From positions 1 through 8,031 of the forward strand of contig JAGOFF010000101.1 of NCBI GenBank assembly GCA_017997315.1: a stretch of DNA of 8,031 nucleotides, written 5' to 3'. A model generated the notes under the pieces. That model was not told the origin of the DNA and ran no database searches. It saw only the letters and a list, made by a program, of their open reading frames with translations. Positions 1 through 6,210 of the stretch are shown here, one piece after another (position 1 is the first letter of the stretch; every line of letters begins with the position of its first letter). The position numbers and the translations under genes are program-made. The stretch is from Clostridia bacterium (GTDB lineage: Bacteria > Bacillota > Clostridia > Saccharofermentanales > UBA5734).

Positions 1-17
1 GTCCAAAACTTACTCTA

Positions 18-1463
18 TCACGCCTGCGCCGCCAGCAGCTCCAGCAGCATGTCCGCGACCGCCTGGGCGTCCGCGCGCCCGCGGAGTTCCCGCATGCACT
101 GCCCGATCAGGAACTGCAGCGCTTTCTCCTTGCCCGAGCGGTAGTCCGCGACCGGGCCGGGGTTCGCCGCGACCACTTTTTCCGCAATCGTCCGGAGCGC
201 CCCGTCGTCCCGCAGGATCCCGAGTCCGTGCTCCCGGATGTACGCCTCCGGATCCGCACCCTCCAGGTAGGCCGCGCGGAACGCCTCGCGCGCCGCGTCC
301 CGGGTGGCGCGTCCCTCCCGCACCATGCGGATGACCGCCACCAGCGCGTCCGGATCGATCCGCGCCTCGTCCGCGGCGATCCCGGCCTCGTTGTGCATTT
401 TGCGGAAGTCCCCGAGGATCCAGTTCGCGGCCTCCTTGGGCTCGCCGGTGCGTTCGGCCGCATCGTCGAACAGCCGCGCGGTCGCGGGCGTCTCGGTCAG
501 CAGCCCCGCGTCGTACGCGGACAGCCCGAACGACTCGACGTAGCGCATACGCCGGGCCTCCGGGAGTTCCGGGAGCTCCGCCCGTGCGCGCGCGAGCCAG
601 GCTTCGTCGATGTGGACCGGCGGGAGGTCGGGTTCGGGGAAGTACATGTAGTCGTTCGCGTTTTCCTTGGAGCGCATCGCGAAACTCGCGTCCTTGTTTT
701 CGTCCCAGCGCCGGGTCTCCTGCACGACGCGGCCGCCCTCCTCGAGAAGCTCGACCTGCCGGCGGCTTTCATACGCGATCGCGCGCGCAATGGCCTTGAA
801 CGAGTTCATGTTCTTCATCTCGGTCCGGGTGCCGAGGATGTCCGATCCCGCGGGACGCACCGAGACGTTGACGTCCGCGCGGAGCGAACCCTCCTGCATG
901 CGGCAGTCGGACACCCCTGCGAACTGCAGGATCGCGCGCAGCCGCCCCAGGTAGTCCACGACCTCCTCGGGGGTCCGGAAATCCGGGTGCGACACGATCT
1001 CGAGCAGCGGGACCCCGCACCGGTTGTAGTCCACCAGCGTCGCGTCGTCCCACGGGTCGTGCACCAGCTTGCCCGCGTCCTCCTCCATGTGGATCTCCTT
1101 GATCCCGACGCGCTTGACGCCGGTTCCGCCGTCCGCGGCGATCTCGAGCCAGCCGTCCCGGCAGATCGGGAGGTAGAGCTGGGAAACCTGGTAGGCCTTG
1201 GGGAGGTCCGGATAGAAGTAGTTCTTGCGGTCGAACCGGGTGAAACGGGTGATCCCGCAGTGCGTGGCGAGCCCCGTTCGGATCGCGAACTCCACCACCT
1301 GCTGGTTGAGCACCGGAAGGGTGCCGGGCATCCCGGAGCACACCTCGCACACCTGGGTGTTGGGCGCCGCGCCGAACGCGGTGGAACAGGAGCAGAAAAT
1401 CTTGGATGCGGTCGCGAGCTCCACATGGACCTCGAGCCCGATCACGGTTTCGTATGTTTTCAT
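18..1463 (-). CDS. gatB: Asp-tRNA(Asn)/Glu-tRNA(Gln) amidotransferase subunit B
   Basis: GatB is the tRNA-binding and kinase-like subunit of cytoplasmic GatCAB. It activates the side-chain carboxylate of Asp-tRNA(Asn) (or Glu-tRNA(Gln)) with ATP and receives ammonia from GatA. The 481-aa length is normal for the family. Visible hallmarks are the N-terminal IGLEVHVEL (residues 8-16, with E11 and H13 as likely metal/catalytic residues), four cysteines in a CxC...CxxC zinc-type arrangement (C24, C26, C39, C42), the conserved RKNYFYPDLPKAYQ block, and the C-terminal YqeY-like tRNA-binding tail ending in FLIGQCMRELRGRA. The ATG overlaps the gatA stop as ATGA, and a GGGGGAGG Shine-Dalgarno sequence lies just upstream inside gatA, so the start is well supported. 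It is the last gene of the aspS-gatCAB cluster in this window; only 17 nt remain beyond its TGA, with no terminator visible there. Confidence 0.98.
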   Translation of the reverse strand: MKTYETVIGLEVHVELATASKIFCSCSTAFGAAPNTQVCEVCSGMPGTLPVLNQQVVEFAIRTGLATHCGITRFTRFDRKNYFYPDLPKAYQVSQLYLPICRDGWLEIAADGGTGVKRVGIKEIHMEEDAGKLVHDPWDDATLVDYNRCGVPLLEIVSHPDFRTPEEVVDYLGRLRAILQFAGVSDCRMQEGSLRADVNVSVRPAGSDILGTRTEMKNMNSFKAIARAIAYESRRQVELLEEGGRVVQETRRWDENKDASFAMRSKENANDYMYFPEPDLPPVHIDEAWLARARAELPELPEARRMRYVESFGLSAYDAGLLTETPATARLFDDAAERTGEPKEAANWILGDFRKMHNEAGIAADEARIDPDALVAVIRMVREGRATRDAAREAFRAAYLEGADPEAYIREHGLGILRDDGALRTIAEKVVAANPGPVADYRSGKEKALQFLIGQCMRELRGRADAQAVADMLLELLAAQA

Positions 1464-2995
1464 GCCTCCGCCCTCCCCCGCACTGCAGCCTGGGCCGCCT
1501 CGAGCGCCGCAGCCGCGTGAAGCAGCCCGGCCTCGCCGAACCGCCGTCCGATCAGCTGTACACCCACCGGCATCCCGCCGTCGTCCGTCCCGCAGGGGAG
1601 CGACAGCGCGGGCAGCCCCGCGAGGTTCGCGGCCACGGTGCAGACGTCGCCGAGGTACATCTTGAGCGGGTCATCCAGACTCTCGCCCAGCCGCGGCGCG
1701 GTCGAGGGCGCGACCGGACCGAGCAGCAGGTCGAACCGGGACAGCGCGTCGTCCAGCCCGCGCCGCACAAGGGTTCGCACCCGCATCGCCTTGTCGTAGT
1801 AGGCGTCGTAGTAGCCCGCGCTCAGCACGAAATTGCCCAGCAGGATCCGGCGCTTGGCCTCGAGCCCGAAGCCCTCGCTCCGGGTCCGGACGTACAGTTC
1901 CGCGAGGTCCGCCGCACCCGCCGCACGGTATCCGTATTTGACCCCGTCGTACCGGGACAGGTTGGACGAGGCCTCCGCGCACGCGATGATGTAGTACGCG
2001 GGGACCCCGTACGCGAGCACCGGAAGCGAAAACCGTTCGCATGCCGCCCCCAGCGATTCCATCCGGGCCGCGGCTTCGAGGACCCGGCCACGCACGCCGG
2101 GGTCCAGCCCCTCTCCGAAATATTCGTCCGGGATCCCGATCCGGAGTCCGCGGAGGGGCGTATCCCCGGCTCCGGCGACGGCGGCCGCCGTCCGTCCGGT
2201 CCGCGCCGACTCGCCCGTACTCCCGGGGCGTACCGAGGTCGCGTCGCGCGGGTCGTGTCCTGCGACCGTCCCGAACAGCGCCGCGCAATCCGCGACCGTG
2301 CGTCCGATCGGGCCGACCTGGTCCAGCGAAGACGCGTACGCGACCAGCCCGTACCGGGACACCGCACCGTAGGTCGGCTTGAGCCCGACCACCCCGCAGA
2401 ACGAGGCGGGCTGCCGGATCGATCCGCCGGTGTCGGACCCGAGCGCCGCGAAAGCTTCGCAGGCCGCGACCGCCGCGGCCGATCCGCCCGAGGAGCCGCC
2501 CGGCGAGCGGGAAAGGTCGAGCGGATGGGCGGTGGGGGCATGGCAGGAGGTCTCGGTGGTGCTGCCCATCGCGAACTCGTCGAGGTTGGTCTTGCCGACC
2601 GGGACCGCGCCGTCCTCGCGGAGCCTCCGGACCACGGTCGCGTCGTAGGTCGGACGGAAACCCGCGAGGATGCGGGAGCCGCAGGTGGTCGGCCAGCCCC
2701 GCACGCACAGGTTGTCTTTGAGCGCGACCGGCACCCCGGTCATCGGGGGCAATCGGTCGGTCTCACCCGCGGCGCGCGCAGTGTCGATCCGGCGCTGCGC
2801 TTCCGCGGCCGCCGTCCGGGCGTCGTCCTCGGCGACATACACGTAACTGTGCGTGAGCGTCCCGACCTCGGCGATCCGTCCGAGGACCGCCTGCAGCGCC
2901 TCGGGCGCGGACACCCCGCCTGTGCGGAGCAGACGGCCGAGCGAGACGGCGTCCATTGCGGCCAGCCCGGCCGCCGGGGGCACCGCCCGGCTCAC
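1460..2995 (-). CDS. gatA: Asp-tRNA(Asn)/Glu-tRNA(Gln) amidotransferase subunit A
   Basis: GatA is the glutaminase subunit of GatCAB. It hydrolyses Gln (or Asn) and releases ammonia that is channelled to GatB. The protein is 511 aa, somewhat longer than the usual ~485. It has the full amidase signature: catalytic Lys93 in VALKDN, cis-Ser168 in PGGSSGGSA and nucleophile Ser192 in DTGGSIRQPAS. The Lys-Ser-Ser spacing (75 and 24 residues) matches the family, so the enzyme should be active. Part of the extra length is an Ala/Gly/Thr-rich linker at about residues 257-281, before LRGLRIGIPDEYF, where most homologues are shorter. The start is GTG at 2995, overlapping the gatC stop as GTGA with GAGGA upstream. 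The next in-frame ATG (2956) has no Shine-Dalgarno sequence and would shorten the N-terminal helix. The stop overlaps gatB by 4 nt. Confidence 0.98.
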   Translation of the reverse strand: MSRAVPPAAGLAAMDAVSLGRLLRTGGVSAPEALQAVLGRIAEVGTLTHSYVYVAEDDARTAAAEAQRRIDTARAAGETDRLPPMTGVPVALKDNLCVRGWPTTCGSRILAGFRPTYDATVVRRLREDGAVPVGKTNLDEFAMGSTTETSCHAPTAHPLDLSRSPGGSSGGSAAAVAACEAFAALGSDTGGSIRQPASFCGVVGLKPTYGAVSRYGLVAYASSLDQVGPIGRTVADCAALFGTVAGHDPRDATSVRPGSTGESARTGRTAAAVAGAGDTPLRGLRIGIPDEYFGEGLDPGVRGRVLEAAARMESLGAACERFSLPVLAYGVPAYYIIACAEASSNLSRYDGVKYGYRAAGAADLAELYVRTRSEGFGLEAKRRILLGNFVLSAGYYDAYYDKAMRVRTLVRRGLDDALSRFDLLLGPVAPSTAPRLGESLDDPLKMYLGDVCTVAANLAGLPALSLPCGTDDGGMPVGVQLIGRRFGEAGLLHAAAALEAAQAAVRGRAEA

Positions 2996-3297
2996 TCGAA
3001 CGTCCTCGGGGCCGAGAACTGCCCTTCCTTGGACGCGGGTGCGTTCGCGAGCACGACGTCCGGCCCGGGCGACGGGAGCGCCTCATCCTCCCGGAACACG
3101 TTGGCTCCGGTTCCGGCGTCGGCCTCCGGGACGTCCGCGCCGTACGGCGGGACCCCTTCGGTGTCGAGTTCCGACAGCGTGGCCATGTAGCCGAGGATCG
3201 CCTCCAGGTCGTGCGCGACGCGGGCGCGTTGTCCGGGTTCGATCTCCAGCCGGGCGAGTTCTTCGAGACGGGTGATGCGGGCTTCGTCGATGACCAT
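2992..3297 (-). CDS. gatC: Asp-tRNA(Asn)/Glu-tRNA(Gln) amidotransferase subunit C
   Basis: GatC is the small scaffold that wraps around the GatA-GatB interface and stabilises the complex. The 101-aa protein shows the usual pattern: an N-terminal helical LEELARLEI segment, LDTEGVPP (44-51), FRED (68-71) and LANAP (83-87), ending in a short GQFSAPR motif. I chose the ATG at 3297 over an in-frame ATG at 3312. The 3297 start has a near-perfect AGGAGG six bases upstream, whereas the 3312 start overlaps that Shine-Dalgarno sequence, has none of its own and would add MRRTD, which is not typical of the family. It lies 51 nt after aspS and overlaps gatA by 4 nt (GTGA). Confidence 0.95.
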   Translation of the reverse strand: MVIDEARITRLEELARLEIEPGQRARVAHDLEAILGYMATLSELDTEGVPPYGADVPEADAGTGANVFREDEALPSPGPDVVLANAPASKEGQFSAPRTFE

Positions 3298-3303
3298 GTC
3301 GGT

Positions 3304-3309
3304 CCTCCT
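3304..3309 (-). promoter_or_regulatory. Shine-Dalgarno site that sets the gatC start
   Basis: AGGAGG reads on the minus strand with a 6-nt spacer to the ATG at 3297. It decides between two in-frame ATGs 15 nt apart, because the upstream one (3312) sits directly against this site and has no purine-rich element of its own. Confidence 0.75.
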
Positions 3310-3348
3310 CATGCGGCGTGCGGACGGTGGGTCCGGATGCAGTTTTGC

Positions 3349-4677
3349 TTACGGTGTCAGCCGGTTCAGGTCCCGGGGGAACAGGGATGCCCGGCGGACG
3401 TTGGGCATGTCAAACAGCTTCATGCACAGCCGCTCCAGCCCGATTCCCAGCCCCCCGTGCGGCGGCATGCCGTGCTTGTGGATCATGAGATAGTCGGTGA
3501 AATCCTCCGGATCCAGGTTCTTCGCGCGCATCTTGGCGACCTGCTCCCCGTAGTCATGGATGCGCTGCCCGCCGGTCGTGACCTCCATCCCGCGGAACAG
3601 CAGGTCGAAACTGAGCGTGAAGCGCGGATCGGCCGGATCGTCCATCGCGTAGAACGGACGCTTTTTGGTCGGATAATGCGTAACGAACACAAAATCCGAA
3701 CCGGTCTTTTCCTTATAATACCGCCCGATGAGCACTTCCTCCTCCGGCTCGAGGTCGTACGGGTCGCGGATCCTGCGCCCGTAGGCTTCGGCCGCGGCGC
3801 GTTTGGCCTCGTCGAACCGTACCATCGGGATGGCGTCGATCACCGGGAGCTCCACCCCCATCGTCCGCAGGTCGTCCGCGGACTCCGCGCGGAGCCGGTC
3901 GAATACGAACCGCAGCATCGCGGTCTCCATCCCGCACAGGTCCGAGAAATCCCGGATGTACCCCATCTCGAAATCCAGGCTGACGTACTCGTTGAGGTGC
4001 CGCACGGTGTTATGCTTTTCCGCCCGGAACACCGGCCCGACCTCGAACACCCGCTCGTACACCCCGACCATCATCTGCTTGTAGAACTGCGGGCTCTGCG
4101 CCAGGAACGCCTTGCGCCCGAAGTAGTCCAGCCGGAACACGTTGGCCCCGCCCTCCGCGGACGCGGACACGATCTTGGGAGTATGGACCTCGATAAAACC
4201 CTCGCCGTGCAGGAAATCCCGGAATCCGCGCACGATCTCCGACTGGATCCGGAACACCGCGCGCTCCCGGGTGTTGCGGAGCGTGAGCGGACGCAGCGCA
4301 AGTTCGGTCTCGAGCGCCGCGCCGGTCTTCCATTTGTTCACCGGCACCGGCATCCCCGCGGACGGACGGCTCAGGATGCGCAGTTCGTCGACCGCGATCT
4401 CGACTCCGCCCGGGGCTCGGTCCTCGGCGCGCGCGGTCCCCCCGACCGCGACACAGCACTCCTCCGCGAGCCCGTCCGGCAGGCCGGCGGCATCCATGGT
4501 GCACTGGACCACCCCGTCCGGAATACGGACCAGGAGGAACGAGAATCCCCCCATGTCCCGGACCGCATGCACCGCCCCGTGGAACTCCACGCGTTCCCCG
4601 CCGGCCGCGGCTGCGCGCAGCTCCGTCATGCGGGCACTCCGCAGCAGTCCGGTCCCTGTCGATATCTTTCCGTCCAT
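3349..4677 (-). CDS. aspS: Archaeal-type aspartyl-tRNA synthetase, probably non-discriminating (Asp/Asn)
   Basis: This class IIb synthetase of 442 aa attaches Asp to tRNA(Asp) and, if non-discriminating, also to tRNA(Asn), supplying GatCAB with Asp-tRNA(Asn). An N-terminal OB-fold anticodon domain (about 20-105) is followed by the catalytic core. Motif 1 is around 156-169 (FIEVHTPKI), motif 2 at 217-238 (FRAEKHNTVRHLNEY, with R218 and E220) and motif 3 at 409-416 (GLGIGLER), with a C-terminal FPRD (433-436). The length and lack of the bacterial GAD insertion mark the compact archaeal/AspRS2 type. The RAExHxTxRHLNE wording argues against AsnRS. H37 (AVHAVRD) and P89 (RAPGG) lie where discriminating archaeal enzymes have Trp and Lys, the pattern reported for non-discriminating forms. 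The ATG at 4677 has GGAGG 7 nt upstream; an upstream TTG extension to 4812 is rejected. It is the first gene of the gat cluster. Confidence 0.95.
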   Translation of the reverse strand: MDGKISTGTGLLRSARMTELRAAAAGGERVEFHGAVHAVRDMGGFSFLLVRIPDGVVQCTMDAAGLPDGLAEECCVAVGGTARAEDRAPGGVEIAVDELRILSRPSAGMPVPVNKWKTGAALETELALRPLTLRNTRERAVFRIQSEIVRGFRDFLHGEGFIEVHTPKIVSASAEGGANVFRLDYFGRKAFLAQSPQFYKQMMVGVYERVFEVGPVFRAEKHNTVRHLNEYVSLDFEMGYIRDFSDLCGMETAMLRFVFDRLRAESADDLRTMGVELPVIDAIPMVRFDEAKRAAAEAYGRRIRDPYDLEPEEEVLIGRYYKEKTGSDFVFVTHYPTKKRPFYAMDDPADPRFTLSFDLLFRGMEVTTGGQRIHDYGEQVAKMRAKNLDPEDFTDYLMIHKHGMPPHGGLGIGLERLCMKLFDMPNVRRASLFPRDLNRLTP

Positions 4678-4684
4678 CGTCTTG

Positions 4685-4705
4685 CCTCCCCCCGCCCAAG
4701 CGGGG
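4685..4705 (-). promoter_or_regulatory. aspS Shine-Dalgarno sequence with an abutting hairpin
   Basis: On the minus strand GGAGG (4685-4689) lies 7 nt before the aspS ATG. Directly 5' of it, 4690-4695 and 4700-4705 form a 6-bp all-G/C stem (CCCCGC/GCGGGG) with a 4-nt loop. The hairpin leaves the GGAGG core free but stacks against it, so it could affect ribosome loading or mRNA stability. The ribosome site is secure; a regulatory role for the hairpin is only a possibility. Confidence 0.55.
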
Positions 4706-4735
4706 CCTTGTCGCCGAATAATCACGAAATAACAA

Positions 4736-4770
4736 AAACCGCGTCCGGCTATCTGTGCCATCCGCGGTTT
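4736..4770. repeat. Putative dispersed intergenic repeat with imperfect palindrome
   Basis: AAACCGCG (4736-4743) and CGCGGTTT (4763-4770) form a perfect 8-bp inverted repeat with a 19-nt spacer. Read on the minus strand, the right half begins AAACCGCGGATGGCACAGAT, which resembles a short sequence (ACCACGGATGACACAGAT-like) that I recall as scattered in intergenic DNA of many environmental bacteria. A second fragment, ACCACGCAGGCACGGAG (4934-4950), resembles another common part of the same kind of element. Only one copy of each is in the window, so the repeat status rests on recollection, not on copies seen here. Confidence 0.4.
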
Positions 4771-4792
4771 CCCGTGAATCCGGTTCCATCTG

Positions 4793-4825
4793 GCGCAGAC
4801 GCTGGAATGCAAAGAGCGTCTGCGC
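4793..4825. repeat. Perfect 11-bp inverted repeat (stem-loop or cruciform)
   Basis: GCGCAGACGCT (4793-4803) is matched exactly by its reverse complement AGCGTCTGCGC (4815-4825) across an 11-nt loop (GGAATGCAAAG). The stem is GC-rich and would be stable in RNA or DNA. There is no T-run after it on either strand, so it is not a classical intrinsic terminator. It sits about 115 nt upstream of the aspS start, possibly within its leader, or it could be an operator or a mobile palindromic element. Confidence 0.75.
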
Positions 4826-5101
4826 GATAAGGTCGTTACCTCATCGCAACAAACGCTCCCGGTTATCGTTGTTATTGCTCCAGCGCGTCCGGATCATGAA
4901 AACATGCCTCCGTCTGTGATTGTGGGTTATCTTACCACGCAGGCACGGAGCTTTGCAACTACCGCGATGTCGGCCTGCATGGGCGGGCTTGTATAGGGTA
5001 TCGGCAGCGGGAGCCGGGGACTTGAGGAGGGATTTTTCGAGGGGGGAGCTTATATTCCGATGGGATCTTCTTCACAGCTATGGAATGATATCGTGTAGTC
5101 C

Positions 5102-5130
5102 TTGAAAAAGATGAGAACAATATGTACATT
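5102..5130 (+). promoter_or_regulatory. Candidate sigma70-type promoter for the nuclease gene
   Basis: TTGAAA (5102-5107) and TACATT (5125-5130) are separated by 17 nt. They match 5 of 6 and 4 of 6 positions of the housekeeping consensus and lie in the locally AT-rich DNA upstream of the plus-strand gene. This would give a leader of roughly 160 nt. The match is modest and could be chance in AT-rich sequence. Confidence 0.3.
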
Positions 5131-5287
5131 TATGGAGAAAAGTTAATTTACTCCCATCGACAGATTCATCGCCATTCTTCTTGCAGTCAGTTATTACCTC
5201 ACAAACACATGAAGCCGGCCTCAGCTAGATTCCGATCGTCTCAGCTGTCGACCAGATGGGTGCTGCACAGTTATGCATGTAACGACT

Positions 5288-5295
5288 GGGGAGGT
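5288..5295 (+). promoter_or_regulatory. Shine-Dalgarno site that sets the nuclease start
   Basis: GGGGAGGT has a 5-nt spacer from its GGAGG core to the ATG at 5300. It supports that start over an in-frame ATG at 5273, which would place this site inside the coding sequence. Confidence 0.7.
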
Positions 5296-5299
5296 ACAT

Positions 5300-6109
5300 A
5301 TGGTCAATATTCCGGTAAAAACAAAAGAGCGGCTTACGACGGGCGTCAAGCGATTCGTTCCCATAGTCAGAAAGGCAAAGGACAACGACGTCAACGAAAG
5401 CGACACCGTTACGATCATCTCCGACATCCTTGCTGAAGTTTTCAATTTCGACAAGTACTCTGACATCACCTCGGAGTATTCGGTAAAGCGCACGTACTGC
5501 GATTTGGCTGTGAAGCTCGACGGAAAACCGGTCTTATTGATTGAGTGCAAGGCGATCGGGCTGACTCTGAAAGATGATCACATCCGTCAGGCACTGGATT
5601 ACGGTTCAAATTCCGGTGTCGAGTGGATCGTGCTCACCAACGCTGTTTATTGGCGCATCTATAAGGTTCTTTTCACACGTCCTGTCAGTCATGAACTTGT
5701 ATATGAGTTCGACTTCACTGCATTGAATATGAAAAAGCAGACCGACATGGAGATGTTGTTTTATCTCACGAAGGAAGCCATCGGAAAACCAAACGCAAAA
5801 ACCAGTCTGGACGACTTCCGGGCCCAGAAACAGATTCTCAGCAAGTATGTGATCGGGCAGATTCTCTTGACGGAGCCTGTTCAGGACTGTGTGAGGAAAG
5901 TCATCAAAAAGATGGCTCCCGATGCCCGCATTTCAAACGAGGAGATCCTTCAGGTGATCTCCGAAGAGATCATCAAGCGTGAGATCCTTGATGCTGAACC
6001 GGCAGCCGAAGCAAAGAAGCGTGTCTCGAAGGCGGACAAGATTGTTTCCACCCGCACGAAGAAAACGATCCAGCCTGACACCACGCCAGCTGTATCATCT
6101 GACCCGTAA
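5300..6109 (+). CDS. Stand-alone HsdR N-terminal-like PD-(D/E)XK nuclease domain protein
   Basis: The 269-aa protein resembles the N-terminal nuclease domain of type I restriction R subunits. The core is visible: a helix with E46 (DILAEVF), D68 in TYCDLAV, then E82-x-K84 in LLIECKA on the next strand, and Q97xxxY101 (RQALDYG), followed by an IVLTNAVYWRIYKV strand pair. These are the expected metal-binding and catalytic residues, so nuclease activity on DNA is plausible. There is no Walker A or DEAD-type helicase motif, so it is not a full HsdR (~1000 aa) and cannot translocate DNA by itself. The C-terminal part (about 165-235) is predicted helical and unassigned; the last ~35 residues are Lys/Thr/Pro-rich and probably disordered. 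No hsdM or hsdS is nearby. Base composition is clearly less GC-rich than the flanking genes and the gene faces the other way, suggesting horizontal acquisition. It has its own Shine-Dalgarno site and terminator. Its biological role (defence, repair, other) is unknown. Confidence 0.85.
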   Translation: MVNIPVKTKERLTTGVKRFVPIVRKAKDNDVNESDTVTIISDILAEVFNFDKYSDITSEYSVKRTYCDLAVKLDGKPVLLIECKAIGLTLKDDHIRQALDYGSNSGVEWIVLTNAVYWRIYKVLFTRPVSHELVYEFDFTALNMKKQTDMEMLFYLTKEAIGKPNAKTSLDDFRAQKQILSKYVIGQILLTEPVQDCVRKVIKKMAPDARISNEEILQVISEEIIKREILDAEPAAEAKKRVSKADKIVSTRTKKTIQPDTTPAVSSDP

Positions 6110-6131
6110 GTCAGGCGGTAGGTAGGTTCAT

Positions 6132-6151
6132 CGAACGACTCCGTTCGTTTT
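6132..6151 (+). terminator. Intrinsic terminator after the nuclease gene
   Basis: CGAACG (6132-6137), a 4-nt loop ACTC, CGTTCG (6142-6147) and TTTT (6148-6151) form a perfect 6-bp stem with a T-run, 22 nt after the TAA. The following AAAAAG/CTTTTT pair (6152-6157 with 6164-6169) can form a second, AT-only stem. Together they may also help stop minus-strand transcription coming from the right-hand operon, though that direction lacks a clean T-run after a GC stem. Confidence 0.75.
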
Positions 6152-6210
6152 AAAAAGTACGCCCTTTTTATAACGAGCTCTCGCGATCCAGTCCGCACGT
6201 CCCCCGCGGC

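Larger units (their letters stand above)
4678..5299. other. Long intergenic region between aspS and the nuclease gene
   Basis: About 620 nt lie between two divergently read genes. The aspS side holds a Shine-Dalgarno site and hairpin, a short stretch resembling a known type of dispersed intergenic repeat (4736-4770), and a perfect 11-bp inverted repeat (4793-4825). The middle (about 4830-5050) is mixed in composition, with a weak hairpin (4908-4913 with 4945-4950) and purine-rich runs. The last 250 nt before the nuclease gene are noticeably more AT-rich, like that gene. I see no convincing coding sequence, no tRNA and no recognisable transposase remnant. Short open frames here show no family features. 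Both flanking promoters should lie in this region. Confidence 0.6.

Noticed and set aside
3298..3312. gatC start at the ATG at 3312
   Set aside because: This ATG touches the AGGAGG that serves the ATG at 3297 and has no ribosome site of its own.
4678..4812. N-terminal extension of AspRS from a TTG at 4812
   Set aside because: The added 45 residues cover the repeat-like segment and the 11-bp inverted repeat, are not part of the AspRS family, and have no Shine-Dalgarno site. The ATG at 4677 has GGAGG at ideal spacing.
228..4830. Three very long plus-strand open frames (228-1520, 1406-3190, 2956-4830) opposite the aspS-gatCAB genes
   Set aside because: They are antisense shadows of GC-rich genes with few A/T-rich stop codons. 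Their translations are Arg/Pro/Gly/Val-rich, match no family, and the minus strand carries four well-recognised genes.
4908..4950. Possible tRNA or structured RNA (CTCCGT paired with ACGGAG, inner GTGG/CCAC)
   Set aside because: No T-loop (GTTCRA-type) sequence, no acceptor stem or CCA-like end; the pairing is short and could be chance.
4920..5436. Small plus-strand open frames at 4920-5105 and 5122-5436
   Set aside because: No recognisable domain or convincing ribosome site; the second overlaps the nuclease gene out of frame and is His/Ser/Arg-rich.
5300..6109. Complete type I restriction system
   Set aside because: Only the N-terminal nuclease-type domain is present; no helicase motor, hsdM or hsdS lies in the window.
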